Shown piece after piece: positions 21,512 to 29,856 of a stretch of DNA of 61,130 nt (position 1 is its first letter; each line of letters starts with the position of its first letter). The DNA lies in assembly GCA_910585915.1 (NCBI GenBank), contig CAJUGF010000004.1:1-61130 (forward strand), given 5' to 3'. The position numbers and the translations under genes were made by a program. The notes below the pieces were generated by a model. The model was not told where the DNA came from. It searched no databases and saw nothing but the letters and a program-made list of their open reading frames with translations. Source of the stretch: an uncultured Bacilli bacterium. Its GTDB lineage: Bacteria > Bacillota_I > Bacilli_A > RF39 > UBA660.

Positions 21512-22105
21512 ATGATCGAATTTATCGAAGAAGGTCACTTATATCTGAAAGATGGAGTGTTATTGCCTAGTGTATCAGAAATTTTACATTTCATCTTCCC
21601 AGATAAATATAAGAATATAGATCAAGAAGTATTAAATAAAAAAGCAAAATGGGGCAGTACAATTCATGAAGCAATTGAACGTTTAGAAACAAAATATACT
21701 TGTATCATGCCAGAACTAGATTCTACTCAATGGTTTAGTATAAATCAATGGAAAAGACTAAAAGCCAAATATAACATTGAAGTTTTAGAACAAGAGCAGA
21801 TGATCAATTACAAAAGCGACTATGCAGGACGATTTGACATGATAGCCAAAGTAAATGATGAACTTAGTTTATGTGATATCAAGACGACAGCACAACTTGA
21901 TAAAGAATATTTATCATGGCAATTAAGCTTTTATGAACTAGCACACATGACAATGTATGGAACACCTAAGTTTGAAAAGTTATATGCTATATGGCTTCCA
22001 AAAAGAGAATATGGTGAGCTAGAAAAAATCGAAAGAAAATCTATTAGTGAATTATTAAATGTTTTAAAGGAATTTAAAGAAAGTAGAAAAGAGGTAACAG
22101 AATGA
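21512..22105 (+). CDS. PD-(D/E)XK exonuclease (RecB/Cas4-like)
   Basis: 197 aa. Motifs of the RecB nuclease fold: GSTIHEAIERLE (motif I His), YAGRFDMIAKV (Asp), CDIKTTAQLD (D-x-K) and YLSWQLSFYELA (Q-xxxY). It would resect DNA ends for the ERF annealing protein. The C-terminus overlaps the next gene by ATGA. Confidence 0.82.
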   Translation: MIEFIEEGHLYLKDGVLLPSVSEILHFIFPDKYKNIDQEVLNKKAKWGSTIHEAIERLETKYTCIMPELDSTQWFSINQWKRLKAKYNIEVLEQEQMINYKSDYAGRFDMIAKVNDELSLCDIKTTAQLDKEYLSWQLSFYELAHMTMYGTPKFEKLYAIWLPKREYGELEKIERKSISELLNVLKEFKESRKEVTE

Positions 22106-22542
22106 ATATATTAGATGTAATTTTAATTGTAATTAATATTTTTGTAGTAATTGGGGGTATAGGTCTATTTGTCTGGGTAGTAAAAGATGCATTTGATTTT
22201 GTAGAAGGATTAAACTTTGGATTATTAATGTTAATACTAATCGCATTTGTAATGGTACTTACATTTTTCTTACCATTTGTAGTTTTAGATAAGGGAAGCG
22301 GTTCTACTATTGGAACTATAACAAGTGTAGATAAAAATTTCTTTGGAACAACAAGTGTTTATATAAAAACGAGTGAAACAACGCAAGAGAAATACTGCAT
22401 TGAAAGCAATGACATTGTTGAAAAATCAAAAGAAATGATTGGTAAGAAAGTAAAAATCAGTTATGGAGAAAGAATAGGACTTTATTCTACAAGTAAGTGT
22501 CATTCTGCACCTATCGAAGTTATAGAAGAGGTAATAGAATGA
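22102..22542 (+). CDS. Membrane protein (146 aa)
   Basis: Two membrane helices in the first 60 residues, then a soluble domain with a beta-rich centre (STIGTITSVDKNFFGTTSVY) and two Cys. Overlaps both neighbours by ATGA. Possibly an OB-like envelope domain; function unknown. Confidence 0.6.
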   Translation: MNILDVILIVINIFVVIGGIGLFVWVVKDAFDFVEGLNFGLLMLILIAFVMVLTFFLPFVVLDKGSGSTIGTITSVDKNFFGTTSVYIKTSETTQEKYCIESNDIVEKSKEMIGKKVKISYGERIGLYSTSKCHSAPIEVIEEVIE

Positions 22543-23054
22543 AAAAAGAAGATATTATTTCTAAAATAAAAGAACAAGCTTACGAAAATGTTAATAAAAA
22601 ACTAGAAGAAGAACAAAAAAGAACAGAAGAAAAAATAAATAAAGAAATAGATGTTGTTGAGGAAATACTAGGATATATTGCAAATAAAATGTTATTCAAA
22701 AAGCCAGAATATGGAAAGTACGTTTTAGTTGATGAAAAAATGTTTTTTGAAGATTATAGCAATGAACCTAAAAATAGTTGGAGTACTAAACTAGCTATTA
22801 AACATGGTAGAACTAGAAAATATGATCCTTTTGTTATAGTTAATGGAGAGGATTATTATGACATCAGGTACATCATAAATGATTACGAAGAGAGTTTTGA
22901 GTATTATAGAAGAAAACTAAGAGATAAAATGACAGACCTAAGTAGTATTGAACAAAAAGTTAATGAACTAAAAGCACAGGAACCAAAAATTAAAGAATTA
23001 ATTGAACAATATAAAAGAGTTGAAATTAGTGAACCTGATGAGGTAGAAGAATGA
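22539..23054 (+). CDS. Coiled-coil phage protein (171 aa)
   Basis: ATG 22539 (AGAAGAGGTAA upstream, ATGA overlap) is preferred to an in-frame ATG at 22497 inside the previous gene. Coiled coils flank a globular centre (YGKYVLVDEKMFFEDYSN). Function unknown. Confidence 0.6.
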   Translation: MKKEDIISKIKEQAYENVNKKLEEEQKRTEEKINKEIDVVEEILGYIANKMLFKKPEYGKYVLVDEKMFFEDYSNEPKNSWSTKLAIKHGRTRKYDPFVIVNGEDYYDIRYIINDYEESFEYYRRKLRDKMTDLSSIEQKVNELKAQEPKIKELIEQYKRVEISEPDEVEE

Positions 23055-23224
23055 AAATAATAGATAAATTAATTGATAGAATAGAAAATTATGTATGTGA
23101 TGTATTAGCTCCAGCATTTGGTGTCTTGTGTGTAACTTTTGCTGGGAACTGGAAAACACGAGTAGTTGGAATAGTAATTTTAGTATTGGATTTTTTAACA
23201 TATAAAAATGAGGCAAGAAAATGA
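23051..23224 (+). CDS. Small membrane protein (57 aa)
   Basis: ATG 23051 overlaps the previous stop; ends in ATGA with the next gene. One or two membrane helices (FGVLCVTFAGNW, VVGIVILVLDFL). Confidence 0.5.
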   Translation: MKIIDKLIDRIENYVCDVLAPAFGVLCVTFAGNWKTRVVGIVILVLDFLTYKNEARK

Positions 23225-23409
23225 TAATAGCAAATGATATAAATGATTCTAAAATACCAATTCCAAAATGTTGTGATAATTGTGGGAATTGCATTTATTT
23301 AGGTGAAGGAGATTACATTTGCAGTGAAAATGATGTGATAGTGATGGAAGATCATAGCCCCAATGACAATTACAACTATTGCAATGCATGTGACTGGGAG
23401 GCTGAATAA
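23221..23409 (+). CDS. Cys-rich putative zinc protein (62 aa)
   Basis: Eight Cys including CCDNCGNC and CNACDWE, a pattern that suggests one or two metal sites. Coupled at both ends. Similar tiny Cys-rich proteins are frequent in phage early regions. Confidence 0.55.
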   Translation: MIIANDINDSKIPIPKCCDNCGNCIYLGEGDYICSENDVIVMEDHSPNDNYNYCNACDWEAE

Positions 23410-23570
23410 TGATAACAATTCTAAGATTAATCATCGTTGTAGCAATGCTAGTATTTCTTATTTTACAAATTTATTATTCGATTAGAGAAAAATTAGATAA
23501 AAGTTTGCTAAGTTGTGTAATTATTCAAATTCTGAATATCATTCAATTAATTTTAAGGTGCTTTGAATGA
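23409..23570 (+). CDS. Small membrane protein (53 aa)
   Basis: ATG 23409 overlaps the previous TAA by one base; ends in ATGA with the next gene. N-terminal helix ILRLIIVVAMLVFLILQIYY and a second hydrophobic helix near the C-terminus. Confidence 0.5.
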   Translation: MITILRLIIVVAMLVFLILQIYYSIREKLDKSLLSCVIIQILNIIQLILRCFE

Positions 23571-24040
23571 CATTTACAGGAACAAAATCAGAAATACAAC
23601 AATATATATTCAAATTAGATAAAGATACAAAGTATGATATCAAGATTGATAAACACAAAAGAAAAAGAAGTTTGGATGCGAATGCTTATTCATGGGTTCT
23701 TCAAAATGAAATAAGTAATGTATTACGTATATCAAAAGAAGAAGTTCATTTTAATATGTTGAAGTCGTATGGACAGAGGGATTATGTTAGTTTACTTGCT
23801 AATATTGACCCTCATCCTTACTTTCCTTACTTTGAAGAACAAGGTACATTCAAGCATAGAAATAACACTTTTAAAAGTTACATGATATATAAACCAACAA
23901 GAAACTATAATTCAAGAGAAATGAGTATATTTATTGATGGATTGATTCAAGAAGCAAGAAATTTGGGAATAGAAACCAAAGAAGATAAAGAAATAGAAGC
24001 AATGTTAAAAGAAATGGAGAGATATGAAAGTTTATCTTAA
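23567..24040 (+). CDS. NinB-like phage protein (157 aa)
   Basis: The segment YDIKIDKHKRKRSLDANAY then SWVLQNEISNVL matches the start of phage NinB/recombination-associated proteins as I remember them. The remainder is less conserved. NinB-type proteins bind ssDNA in recombination; the assignment rests on one motif. Confidence 0.5.
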   Translation: MTFTGTKSEIQQYIFKLDKDTKYDIKIDKHKRKRSLDANAYSWVLQNEISNVLRISKEEVHFNMLKSYGQRDYVSLLANIDPHPYFPYFEEQGTFKHRNNTFKSYMIYKPTRNYNSREMSIFIDGLIQEARNLGIETKEDKEIEAMLKEMERYESLS

Positions 24041-24173
24041 ATTATATAAACGATATAAAAACTTAAAAAACAAAAATAAAAGATACAGAAGAGTTATTAG
24101 AAAATTAAAAAAGGAGATAAATGATTATGAAAATAACCAATGTAGAAGTAAAAAAAATAAAAAGCCAAGATGA
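24024..24173 (+). CDS. Small basic protein (49 aa), tentative
   Basis: ATG 24024 with GGAGAG upstream; Lys/Arg/Tyr-rich (LYKRYKNLKNKNKRYRRVIR). It overlaps spoVG by 53 bp, which lowers confidence. Confidence 0.35.
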   Translation: MKVYLKLYKRYKNLKNKNKRYRRVIRKLKKEINDYENNQCRSKKNKKPR

Positions 24174-24396
24174 AAGAATAAAAGGATTAGCAAATGTTGT
24201 AATTGATGAATCCTTTGTAATTCATGATATTCGAATTATTAAAGGAAATAATGACTTGTTTTTAGCAATGCCTAGCAGAAAGACTGCTACTGGTGATTAT
24301 AGAGATATAGCTCATCCAATCAACCAAAAAATACGTAAGATGTTTGAAGAGGCTATTTTTAAAGAACTTAACAAGGAGAATAAGTCAGATGAATAA
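24121..24396 (+). CDS. spoVG: SpoVG family protein
   Basis: 91 aa. ITNVEVKKI at the start, then GLANVVIDESFVIHDIRI, FLAMPSRKTATGDYRDIAHP and the terminal helix EEAIFKEL make SpoVG unmistakable. SpoVG is a small nucleic-acid-binding regulator; phage copies are known next to ssb. AAAAAGGAG precedes ATG 24121; ATG 24127 is an alternative start. Confidence 0.9.
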   Translation: MIMKITNVEVKKIKSQDERIKGLANVVIDESFVIHDIRIIKGNNDLFLAMPSRKTATGDYRDIAHPINQKIRKMFEEAIFKELNKENKSDE

Positions 24397-24838
24397 AGTG
24401 ATTCTAATCGGCAGACTAGCTAAAGATCCAGAACTTAGAACGACAGCAAGTGGAACATCAGTATCAAAATTTACTTTAGCAGTCAATCGTGGTAAAGACC
24501 AAAATGGAAATGATAGAGGAGCAGATTTTATAAATTGTGCAGCTTGGAGAAAACGAGCAGAAAATCTAGCTAAATATTGTCAAAAAGGAAGTAAAATTGT
24601 GTTAGAAGGATTCATATGCAATTACTCTTATGAAGAGCAAAACGGTGACAGAAGATATGTGACAGAAGTTGTTGCAGATAAAATAACATTTTTGGGTGGT
24701 AGACAACAAGAATCACAATTCAGTTCTAATCAAGAAGCATTGAATAGTGCAATAAATGAAACAGATCCATTTAAAGAGTTTGACAAAGAATTTATTGAAA
24801 TGCACAATGATGAATTTAATTGGGATTTGCCATTTTAG
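24389..24838 (+). CDS. ssb: Single-stranded DNA-binding protein
   Basis: 149 aa with an OB fold starting MNKVILIGRLAKDPELRTT and DFINCAAWRKRAENLAKYCQ. The acidic C-terminal tip ends DLPF, the usual partner-binding tail. ATG 24389 follows ACAAGGAGAA; the longer frame from 24344 is the spoVG shadow. Serves replication and ERF recombination. Confidence 0.93.
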   Translation: MNKVILIGRLAKDPELRTTASGTSVSKFTLAVNRGKDQNGNDRGADFINCAAWRKRAENLAKYCQKGSKIVLEGFICNYSYEEQNGDRRYVTEVVADKITFLGGRQQESQFSSNQEALNSAINETDPFKEFDKEFIEMHNDEFNWDLPF

Positions 24839-24847
24839 AGGTGTACT

Positions 24848-25444
24848 ATGAATGAACAATATGAAAAAATATTTTTAAAAAAACTACAGGATTGCATAAT
24901 TGGATTAGATGAATTAGATGAGTTAGTTAATACAAATGGAGAACGGCAAAGCAACATTGATTTGGAATTAAGTGATTGGTTACATCATTTACAAAATAAT
25001 TTTGAGGTTTTTAGCAGAGCATCTTTGGCAAATGTTGCTGAAAAAATAGGAAACTTAAGATTAGAAAGAGCATCTTTAAGAAATGAATATGAATTGATTA
25101 AGAGATACAAAGAACTAAGTAATCGAATGATGAGCAAAGATAATCGTCAATTTATAATTTCAGAAATTCAAAAAACAATGAAGAATTTGAATCAACCATA
25201 CCAGAATAGAATAATTGACGAAAAAATGATTGCAAAAGTGGAAGCTATAACTGCAGAAGAAAAAAAACAAGAAATTACAAAAGCAAAACGTCAAAGAAAA
25301 GAATCTAGTAAAGAACTTGATCAGATTTTATTGAAGATGAAGTCAGAAGGAAAAACTCAAAGAGAAATGGCTGAAAAAGTTGGAATGACTCAAGCTAGTG
25401 TTAGTATTCGTTTAAAAAGATTGAAAGAGGTAGCTAATGCCTAA
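24848..25444 (+). CDS. HTH-containing phage protein (198 aa)
   Basis: Long helical N-terminal part, basic linker (KQEITKAKRQRKESSKE) and a C-terminal helix-turn-helix EGKTQREMAEKVGMTQASVS then IRLKRLKEV, like sigma region 4 or a Trp-repressor type HTH. Probably a DNA-binding regulator of the early region. Confidence 0.6.
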   Translation: MNEQYEKIFLKKLQDCIIGLDELDELVNTNGERQSNIDLELSDWLHHLQNNFEVFSRASLANVAEKIGNLRLERASLRNEYELIKRYKELSNRMMSKDNRQFIISEIQKTMKNLNQPYQNRIIDEKMIAKVEAITAEEKKQEITKAKRQRKESSKELDQILLKMKSEGKTQREMAEKVGMTQASVSIRLKRLKEVANA

Positions 25445-25637
25445 AAATCTAGTGTATATACCTTTACCAATAGCTAAATTACTAGCTGATAAAGATAAAG
25501 AGATAAGTGCTTTGCAGGAAGAAAATATGGAGTTGGAATGTAAGGTGATGAGTTTAGAAGAAGAACTTGAGTATTGCAAAGTAGAACCAATGGATGATCC
25601 TTATGAGTTTTACGGAGTTGGAAGGAGTGATTTTTAA
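25437..25637 (+). CDS. Coiled-coil protein (66 aa)
   Basis: Overlaps the previous gene by 8 bp; AAAGAGGTAG upstream. Heptads in DKDKEISALQEENMELECKV. Function unknown. Confidence 0.5.
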   Translation: MPKNLVYIPLPIAKLLADKDKEISALQEENMELECKVMSLEEELEYCKVEPMDDPYEFYGVGRSDF

Positions 25638-25918
25638 TGGATGAGCAATATGAAACTTCACAAGAACTATTATTTGAATTACAACAAGAAAATGAAAAAT
25701 TACAACAAGAAAATGAAAAATTACAAAGAGAAAATGAAAAATTAAAAATAGGTTTTTGTGAAATTTGGGACTTTTTAGAAGTAAATATACTTAAAATACA
25801 TGTATCTAGAAATAATTTCACTCCAGGAAATGAAATGAAAGCACTTGCTAAATCTATTTATTTGAAAATTCAAAAAATGATTGAAGAAAAAAGTCATTTT
25901 AAGGAGTTATATAAATGA
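25637..25918 (+). CDS. Coiled-coil protein with QQENEKL repeats (93 aa)
   Basis: Three near-identical heptad units (LQQENEK, LQQENEK, LQRENEK) encoded by 21-bp DNA repeats at about 25680-25745. AAGGAGTGAT precedes the start. Dimerising structural protein by prediction; the repeat number may vary between relatives. Confidence 0.55.
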   Translation: MDEQYETSQELLFELQQENEKLQQENEKLQRENEKLKIGFCEIWDFLEVNILKIHVSRNNFTPGNEMKALAKSIYLKIQKMIEEKSHFKELYK

Positions 25919-26094
25919 AGTGGAATTATTTAAGAAGATTTCAAAAATACGATTTAAGATATGACTTTGTAGATAAAATTTTATTTATATATAAAGCTAT
26001 GTTAGTAGAAGAATTTATAAAATTAAAAAATATTATACGTGATTATGAATTAGAAATAAAAGATATAAGAATTGTAGAGAGAGGTAGAAAGTGA
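25915..26094 (+). CDS. Small basic helical protein (59 aa)
   Basis: ATGA and GTGA overlaps at its two ends; AAGGAG upstream. Helical (FVDKILFIYKAMLVEEFIKL). Function unknown. Confidence 0.45.
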   Translation: MKWNYLRRFQKYDLRYDFVDKILFIYKAMLVEEFIKLKNIIRDYELEIKDIRIVERGRK

Positions 26095-26405
26095 ACAATA
26101 AAGGATTTATAGAAATATTCGCTATATTATTTATAGCATTAGTGTTCTTTTTAATAGGATTTATGATTTATAAAAATGTTAGTTTTGGAACTAAACAAGG
26201 AATAGTTATTGATAAAGAGTATCATTCTGCGTGGGTATCTTACACTTCATCTTATGTAAATGGTAGTACTATTAGTATTCCTGTAACGCACCCACAAAGT
26301 TGGTCGATTAAGATACAAAAAGATGACAAGAACTTGTGGATTGAAGTATCAGAATCTGAATACAATCAAATTAACATAGGCGATTGTTATCAATGTAAGG
26401 AGTGA
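26091..26405 (+). CDS. Membrane protein (104 aa)
   Basis: GTG 26091 with AGAGGTAG upstream. N-terminal membrane helix (IEIFAILFIALVFFLIGFMI), then a conserved-looking outer domain KQGIVIDKEYHSAWVSYTSS common to Firmicutes phage membrane proteins, with two Cys at the end. Confidence 0.6.
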   Translation: MNNKGFIEIFAILFIALVFFLIGFMIYKNVSFGTKQGIVIDKEYHSAWVSYTSSYVNGSTISIPVTHPQSWSIKIQKDDKNLWIEVSESEYNQINIGDCYQCKE

Positions 26406-26411
26406 TTATAT

Positions 26412-26687
26412 ATGACTGAGGAAGAATTTATAAATGATTTTTATAAAGGTAATGATTATAGACAATTTGCAATTTTGCAAGAAACATATAGAGAAAATAA
26501 CAATTTAAAACAAGCACTAAATGAAATAGAAAATTATTGCAACATTCAAATAAAAAATAATGAACATTTGATTGAAAGATTAGAAGGTACAAGTAGTTTT
26601 AGAATTGGTAATGCAAAGTCTATGATTACTGAGTTTAAAAACATTTTACAAATAATAGAGAAAGCGAGTGAAGAAGAACAAGAATGA
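26412..26687 (+). CDS. Helical phage protein (91 aa)
   Basis: Ends in the sequence ILQIIEKASEEEQE, nearly the same as the end of the 73-aa protein at 27136 (ILEIIEKVSEEE), which also shares an ALNEI segment. The two are probably paralogues that flank the CotE-like gene. Confidence 0.55.
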   Translation: MTEEEFINDFYKGNDYRQFAILQETYRENNNLKQALNEIENYCNIQIKNNEHLIERLEGTSSFRIGNAKSMITEFKNILQIIEKASEEEQE

Positions 26688-27136
26688 CAGAAATAATTAC
26701 TAAAGCGATTGTAGGAAGTTCAAAAGTGTGTGGAAGTGAAAAATATACACTAACACCTTCAGTAAAACCAAATGCTATATTAGGATGTTGGATTATTAAC
26801 CACAAAACAACAACTAAATTAGATTTAGATACAGAAGAAATAATTTTAAATGATTCTTTTGAAATTAATTTATGGTATTCATACAACAACAACACACAGA
26901 CCACAGTATTTAGTGAAAAAATAGAATATCAAGAAAGATTAGACTTTATTCTGAACGAAAGCGTTTTAAACATGAAAGAATTAGATACTATTATTAATTG
27001 TTATAAAGAGCCTACGGTTACTGACCCAAAAATATTAGATGATGGCCGAATACAAGTTTACATTTCAGAGGGAATCCAAGTTGAACTTGTAGGAGAAGTT
27101 AGAGTGAAAATAGAAGAAGAGAAAGAAGATGAATAA
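26684..27136 (+). CDS. CotE-like spore coat family protein
   Basis: 150 aa. CotE is the morphogen of the outer spore coat. Recognised features: EIITKAIVGSSKV at the start, TPSVKPNAILGCWIINHK, then EINLWYSYNNNTQTTVFSE and an acidic end (EEEKEDE), all in the order seen in Bacillus CotE. It sits in the middle of the phage early operon, joined to both neighbours by overlapping codons, so it is a phage cargo gene and not a host locus. Role in the phage unknown. Confidence 0.72.
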   Translation: MTEIITKAIVGSSKVCGSEKYTLTPSVKPNAILGCWIINHKTTTKLDLDTEEIILNDSFEINLWYSYNNNTQTTVFSEKIEYQERLDFILNESVLNMKELDTIINCYKEPTVTDPKILDDGRIQVYISEGIQVELVGEVRVKIEEEKEDE

Positions 27137-27357
27137 TGAATAAAGACTTAATAGAATTAGTAGAACATTTAAAATTTGCGATGACAGACAATGCCTGTAA
27201 AGAGCCAGAAAAAGCAAAAAGATATTATGATGCTATAAATAATCTACAACAAGCTTTAAACGAAATAAAAGAATACATAAAAAGTGAAAGTCCAGATGCA
27301 GGTGTTAGTGGAAAACGTATTTTAGAAATAATAGAGAAAGTGAGTGAAGAAGAATGA
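27136..27357 (+). CDS. Helical phage protein (73 aa)
   Basis: Shares ALNEIKEYI and the end RILEIIEKVSEEE with the 26412 gene. Overlaps the CotE-like stop by one base and the next gene by ATGA. Confidence 0.5.
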   Translation: MNKDLIELVEHLKFAMTDNACKEPEKAKRYYDAINNLQQALNEIKEYIKSESPDAGVSGKRILEIIEKVSEEE

Positions 27358-27716
27358 AAGTAAAGTTGATTGATTTATTATTACAATACTCAAACAAGGG
27401 AAGAATGCCTAAGAAAATAAAATATGGAGATGTGATTTGGGAATGGAATGGTTCAAATTACGAAGATAAAACAAAAGTTTTAGACAGCAATAAAAGATAT
27501 TTGTTAGGCAAACATAATTTTAATATTTTAAATAATGAAGTAGAAATTATAGAAGAAAAGCCAATCGAATTTATAGAACCATTAAAACCTATATCTTTGG
27601 AAGAATTTAAAAAGATGAATCCAGAAGAGAGATATCATGCAACTATTGTAGAATATGACAAAATAGAAGAATTAAGATCCGCAGTAAATTATCTATTAAA
27701 GAAAGAAGATGAATAA
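27354..27716 (+). CDS. Hypothetical phage protein (120 aa)
   Basis: KVKLIDLLLQYSNKGRMPKK then IKYGDVIWEWNGSNYED is a pattern common in small Firmicutes phage proteins; helical acidic C-terminus. Directly precedes the RNA-ligase gene. Confidence 0.55.
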   Translation: MKVKLIDLLLQYSNKGRMPKKIKYGDVIWEWNGSNYEDKTKVLDSNKRYLLGKHNFNILNNEVEIIEEKPIEFIEPLKPISLEEFKKMNPEERYHATIVEYDKIEELRSAVNYLLKKEDE

Positions 27717-28340
27717 ATGATAAAAAAAGAAATATATCCAAAAACAAAAAGAGTAAGTTGTTTGGGTGATAAAGTTTATATAACAGAAAAACTAGATGGA
27801 AGTAATCTAGCAATATTTAAGAAAGACGAAAAGCTATATTTTGCACAAAGAAAGAACATATTTTCTATAGACGAATTAGAAGAAGTAAAAGGTATTGTTT
27901 ATAAAGGCTTATATCAATGGATAAAAGATAATTCAGAATACTTACAAGAACATTTATTAAATAATGCAGCATTGTGTGGTGAATGGCTTGGGATGGATCA
28001 AATAAAGTACTCTGTAGATGAATTTGATAAAAGATTTTATATGTTTGCAAAAGCGAATATAGATGAAGAATTTAACTTATACAATTTAAGGTATAATCAT
28101 GAGCTATTTAATTATCCTTTTGACAATCAAATAATTCCTTCTTTTGTTGGAATAGTACCAGAAGTAACAGAATTGAGCGTATTACCTAACAAAGAACACT
28201 TAGATTCTATTTATCAGAAATATTGCGAAAGAAAAGAAAGAAAAGTAGAAGGATTTGTAGTTAATTATAAAGATAATATTTCAAAATATGTAAGATTAAA
28301 AAACGGAAAGTTGCAAGAACACTTTGACAGAGGAGAGTGA
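27717..28340 (+). CDS. ATP-dependent RNA ligase (Rnl2-like)
   Basis: 207 aa, a compact nucleotidyltransferase. Motif I is KLDGSN (Lys25, AMP acceptor); then motif III-like CGEWLGM and FYMFAKAN, motif IV EGFVV (178-182) and motif V KYVRLKNGK (190-198). Such ligases join a 3'-OH to a 5'-phosphate in nicked RNA. No kinase-phosphatase gene is adjacent, unlike T4. Followed by ASCH and RtcB genes in one transcript. Confidence 0.82.
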   Translation: MIKKEIYPKTKRVSCLGDKVYITEKLDGSNLAIFKKDEKLYFAQRKNIFSIDELEEVKGIVYKGLYQWIKDNSEYLQEHLLNNAALCGEWLGMDQIKYSVDEFDKRFYMFAKANIDEEFNLYNLRYNHELFNYPFDNQIIPSFVGIVPEVTELSVLPNKEHLDSIYQKYCERKERKVEGFVVNYKDNISKYVRLKNGKLQEHFDRGE

Positions 28341-28343
28341 GAT

Positions 28344-28643
28344 ATGCTAACATTGCCAATTAAAAAGAAATGGTTTGATATGATTCTTTCCGGTGAGAAG
28401 AAAGAAGAATATAGGGAAATAAAACCATACTATGAAAAAAGATTAGAACGTAAAGTAAACTTTTGTAAAGCCTTTGATGGTAATGGGTATTATATATTAT
28501 TCAGAAACGGTTATTCTTCTAATAGGCCTACAATTAAATGCGGAGTAATATTGACAAAAGGGTATGGTAAAGAAGAATGGGGAGCAGATCCTAATAAGAA
28601 ATATTATATTTTAAAAATTTTAAATGTGGAGGAAATCAAATGA
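28344..28643 (+). CDS. ASCH domain protein
   Basis: 99 aa. Start LTLPIKKKWFDMILSGEKKE then EYREIKPYYEKRL is the ASCH signature, a PUA-like RNA-binding fold; E. coli YqfB is an amidohydrolase on acetylcytidine. Three bases after the RNA ligase, overlapping rtcB by ATGA. In this setting it may recognise or process the RNA to be repaired (inference). Confidence 0.78.
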   Translation: MLTLPIKKKWFDMILSGEKKEEYREIKPYYEKRLERKVNFCKAFDGNGYYILFRNGYSSNRPTIKCGVILTKGYGKEEWGADPNKKYYILKILNVEEIK

Positions 28644-29848
28644 AAGATTTAAAAATATTTACAAATAATATTGGAGAAAAAGCTAAAGAACAAATAGATT
28701 TATTATTGAATCAAGAGTCATTTAAAGATTGTAAGATTCGAATTATGCCAGATGTTCATGCTGGATCTGGATGCGTTATTGGCTTTACTGGTAACTTGGG
28801 TGATAAAGTAATTCCAAATATAGTTGGAGTGGATATTGGGTGCGGAATGTTATGTGTCGAACTTGGCCGTGTGAACATAGATTTAGAAAGATTAGACAAA
28901 ATTGTACATGAATTTGTTCCAAGTGGGTTTAAGGTCCATGAAGAAAGAAAACATAGATTTATTGAACTCAATCAATTAAAGTGTTATCAAGAGTTAAAAG
29001 ATACTCAGCGATTAGAAAGAAGTTTAGGAACATTAGGGGGAGGAAATCATTTTATCGAAATAGATGTTGATGAAGAAGACAACAAGTATTTAGTAATTCA
29101 TACAGGATCAAGAAATTTAGGAAAACAAGTTGCAGAGTATTATCAAGAACTTGCCAACCAATTATGTAATTATAATATTGGAGAGTATAAAGAAAGACAA
29201 CAAGATTTAATAAAAGAATACAAAGAGCAAAATAGAAAACAAGAAATACAAACAGCACTTGAAGAGTTAAAAAAAGAATATAATGTTAATCAAAATAAAA
29301 TTCCAAAAGAATTAGCCTATCTCGAAGGAAAATATCGGGATGATTACTTACATGACATGAAAATCTGTCAAGAATTTGCTGTAAGAAATAGAGATAGTAT
29401 TGCTAGAGAAATTTTATTTAATTATTTTACAAAAGAATTGATTCCTGTTTGCAATAAATTTGAAACAATACACAACTATATTTCTTTTGAAGATAATATA
29501 ATTCGCAAAGGTGCTATATCAGCTAAACGAGGAGAAAAAGTTTTAATTCCAATGAATATGAGAGATGGTTGTATTATTGCTATAGGCAAAGGTAATGATG
29601 ATTGGAATCAATCAGCTCCACATGGTGCAGGAAGAATCATGTCTAGAATGCAAGCAAAAGAAACTTTTGAATTAAAAGATTTTCAAGAAAGTATGAAGGA
29701 GATTTATACTACTTCAGTTAATGAATCAACAATTGACGAAGCTCCATTTGTTTATAAACCTATGCAAGAAATAATTGATTATATTGGAGATACTGTTGAA
29801 ATTGTCAAAATAATTAAACCAATATATAATTTCAAAGCAAGCGATTAG
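28640..29848 (+). CDS. rtcB: RNA-splicing ligase RtcB
   Basis: 402 aa. RtcB is a GTP- and Mn-dependent ligase joining RNA 2',3'-cyclic phosphate or 3'-phosphate to 5'-OH. All metal and guanylation motifs are present: MPDVHAGSGCVIGFT, VGVDIGCGM (Cys ligand), LGTLGGGNHFIE, VIHTGSRNLG, and His328 in SAPHGAGRIMSR as the GMP acceptor. ATG follows TGGAGGAAATC. No archease gene nearby. Downstream of the Rnl2-like ligase. Confidence 0.93.
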   Translation: MKDLKIFTNNIGEKAKEQIDLLLNQESFKDCKIRIMPDVHAGSGCVIGFTGNLGDKVIPNIVGVDIGCGMLCVELGRVNIDLERLDKIVHEFVPSGFKVHEERKHRFIELNQLKCYQELKDTQRLERSLGTLGGGNHFIEIDVDEEDNKYLVIHTGSRNLGKQVAEYYQELANQLCNYNIGEYKERQQDLIKEYKEQNRKQEIQTALEELKKEYNVNQNKIPKELAYLEGKYRDDYLHDMKICQEFAVRNRDSIAREILFNYFTKELIPVCNKFETIHNYISFEDNIIRKGAISAKRGEKVLIPMNMRDGCIIAIGKGNDDWNQSAPHGAGRIMSRMQAKETFELKDFQESMKEIYTTSVNESTIDEAPFVYKPMQEIIDYIGDTVEIVKIIKPIYNFKASD

Positions 29849-29856
29849 GAGGTTAT

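Noticed and set aside
25676..25750. Short tandem repeats resembling a CRISPR array
   Set aside because: They are 21-bp repeats without spacers, in frame, and encode coiled-coil heptads. No CRISPR array was seen anywhere in the window.
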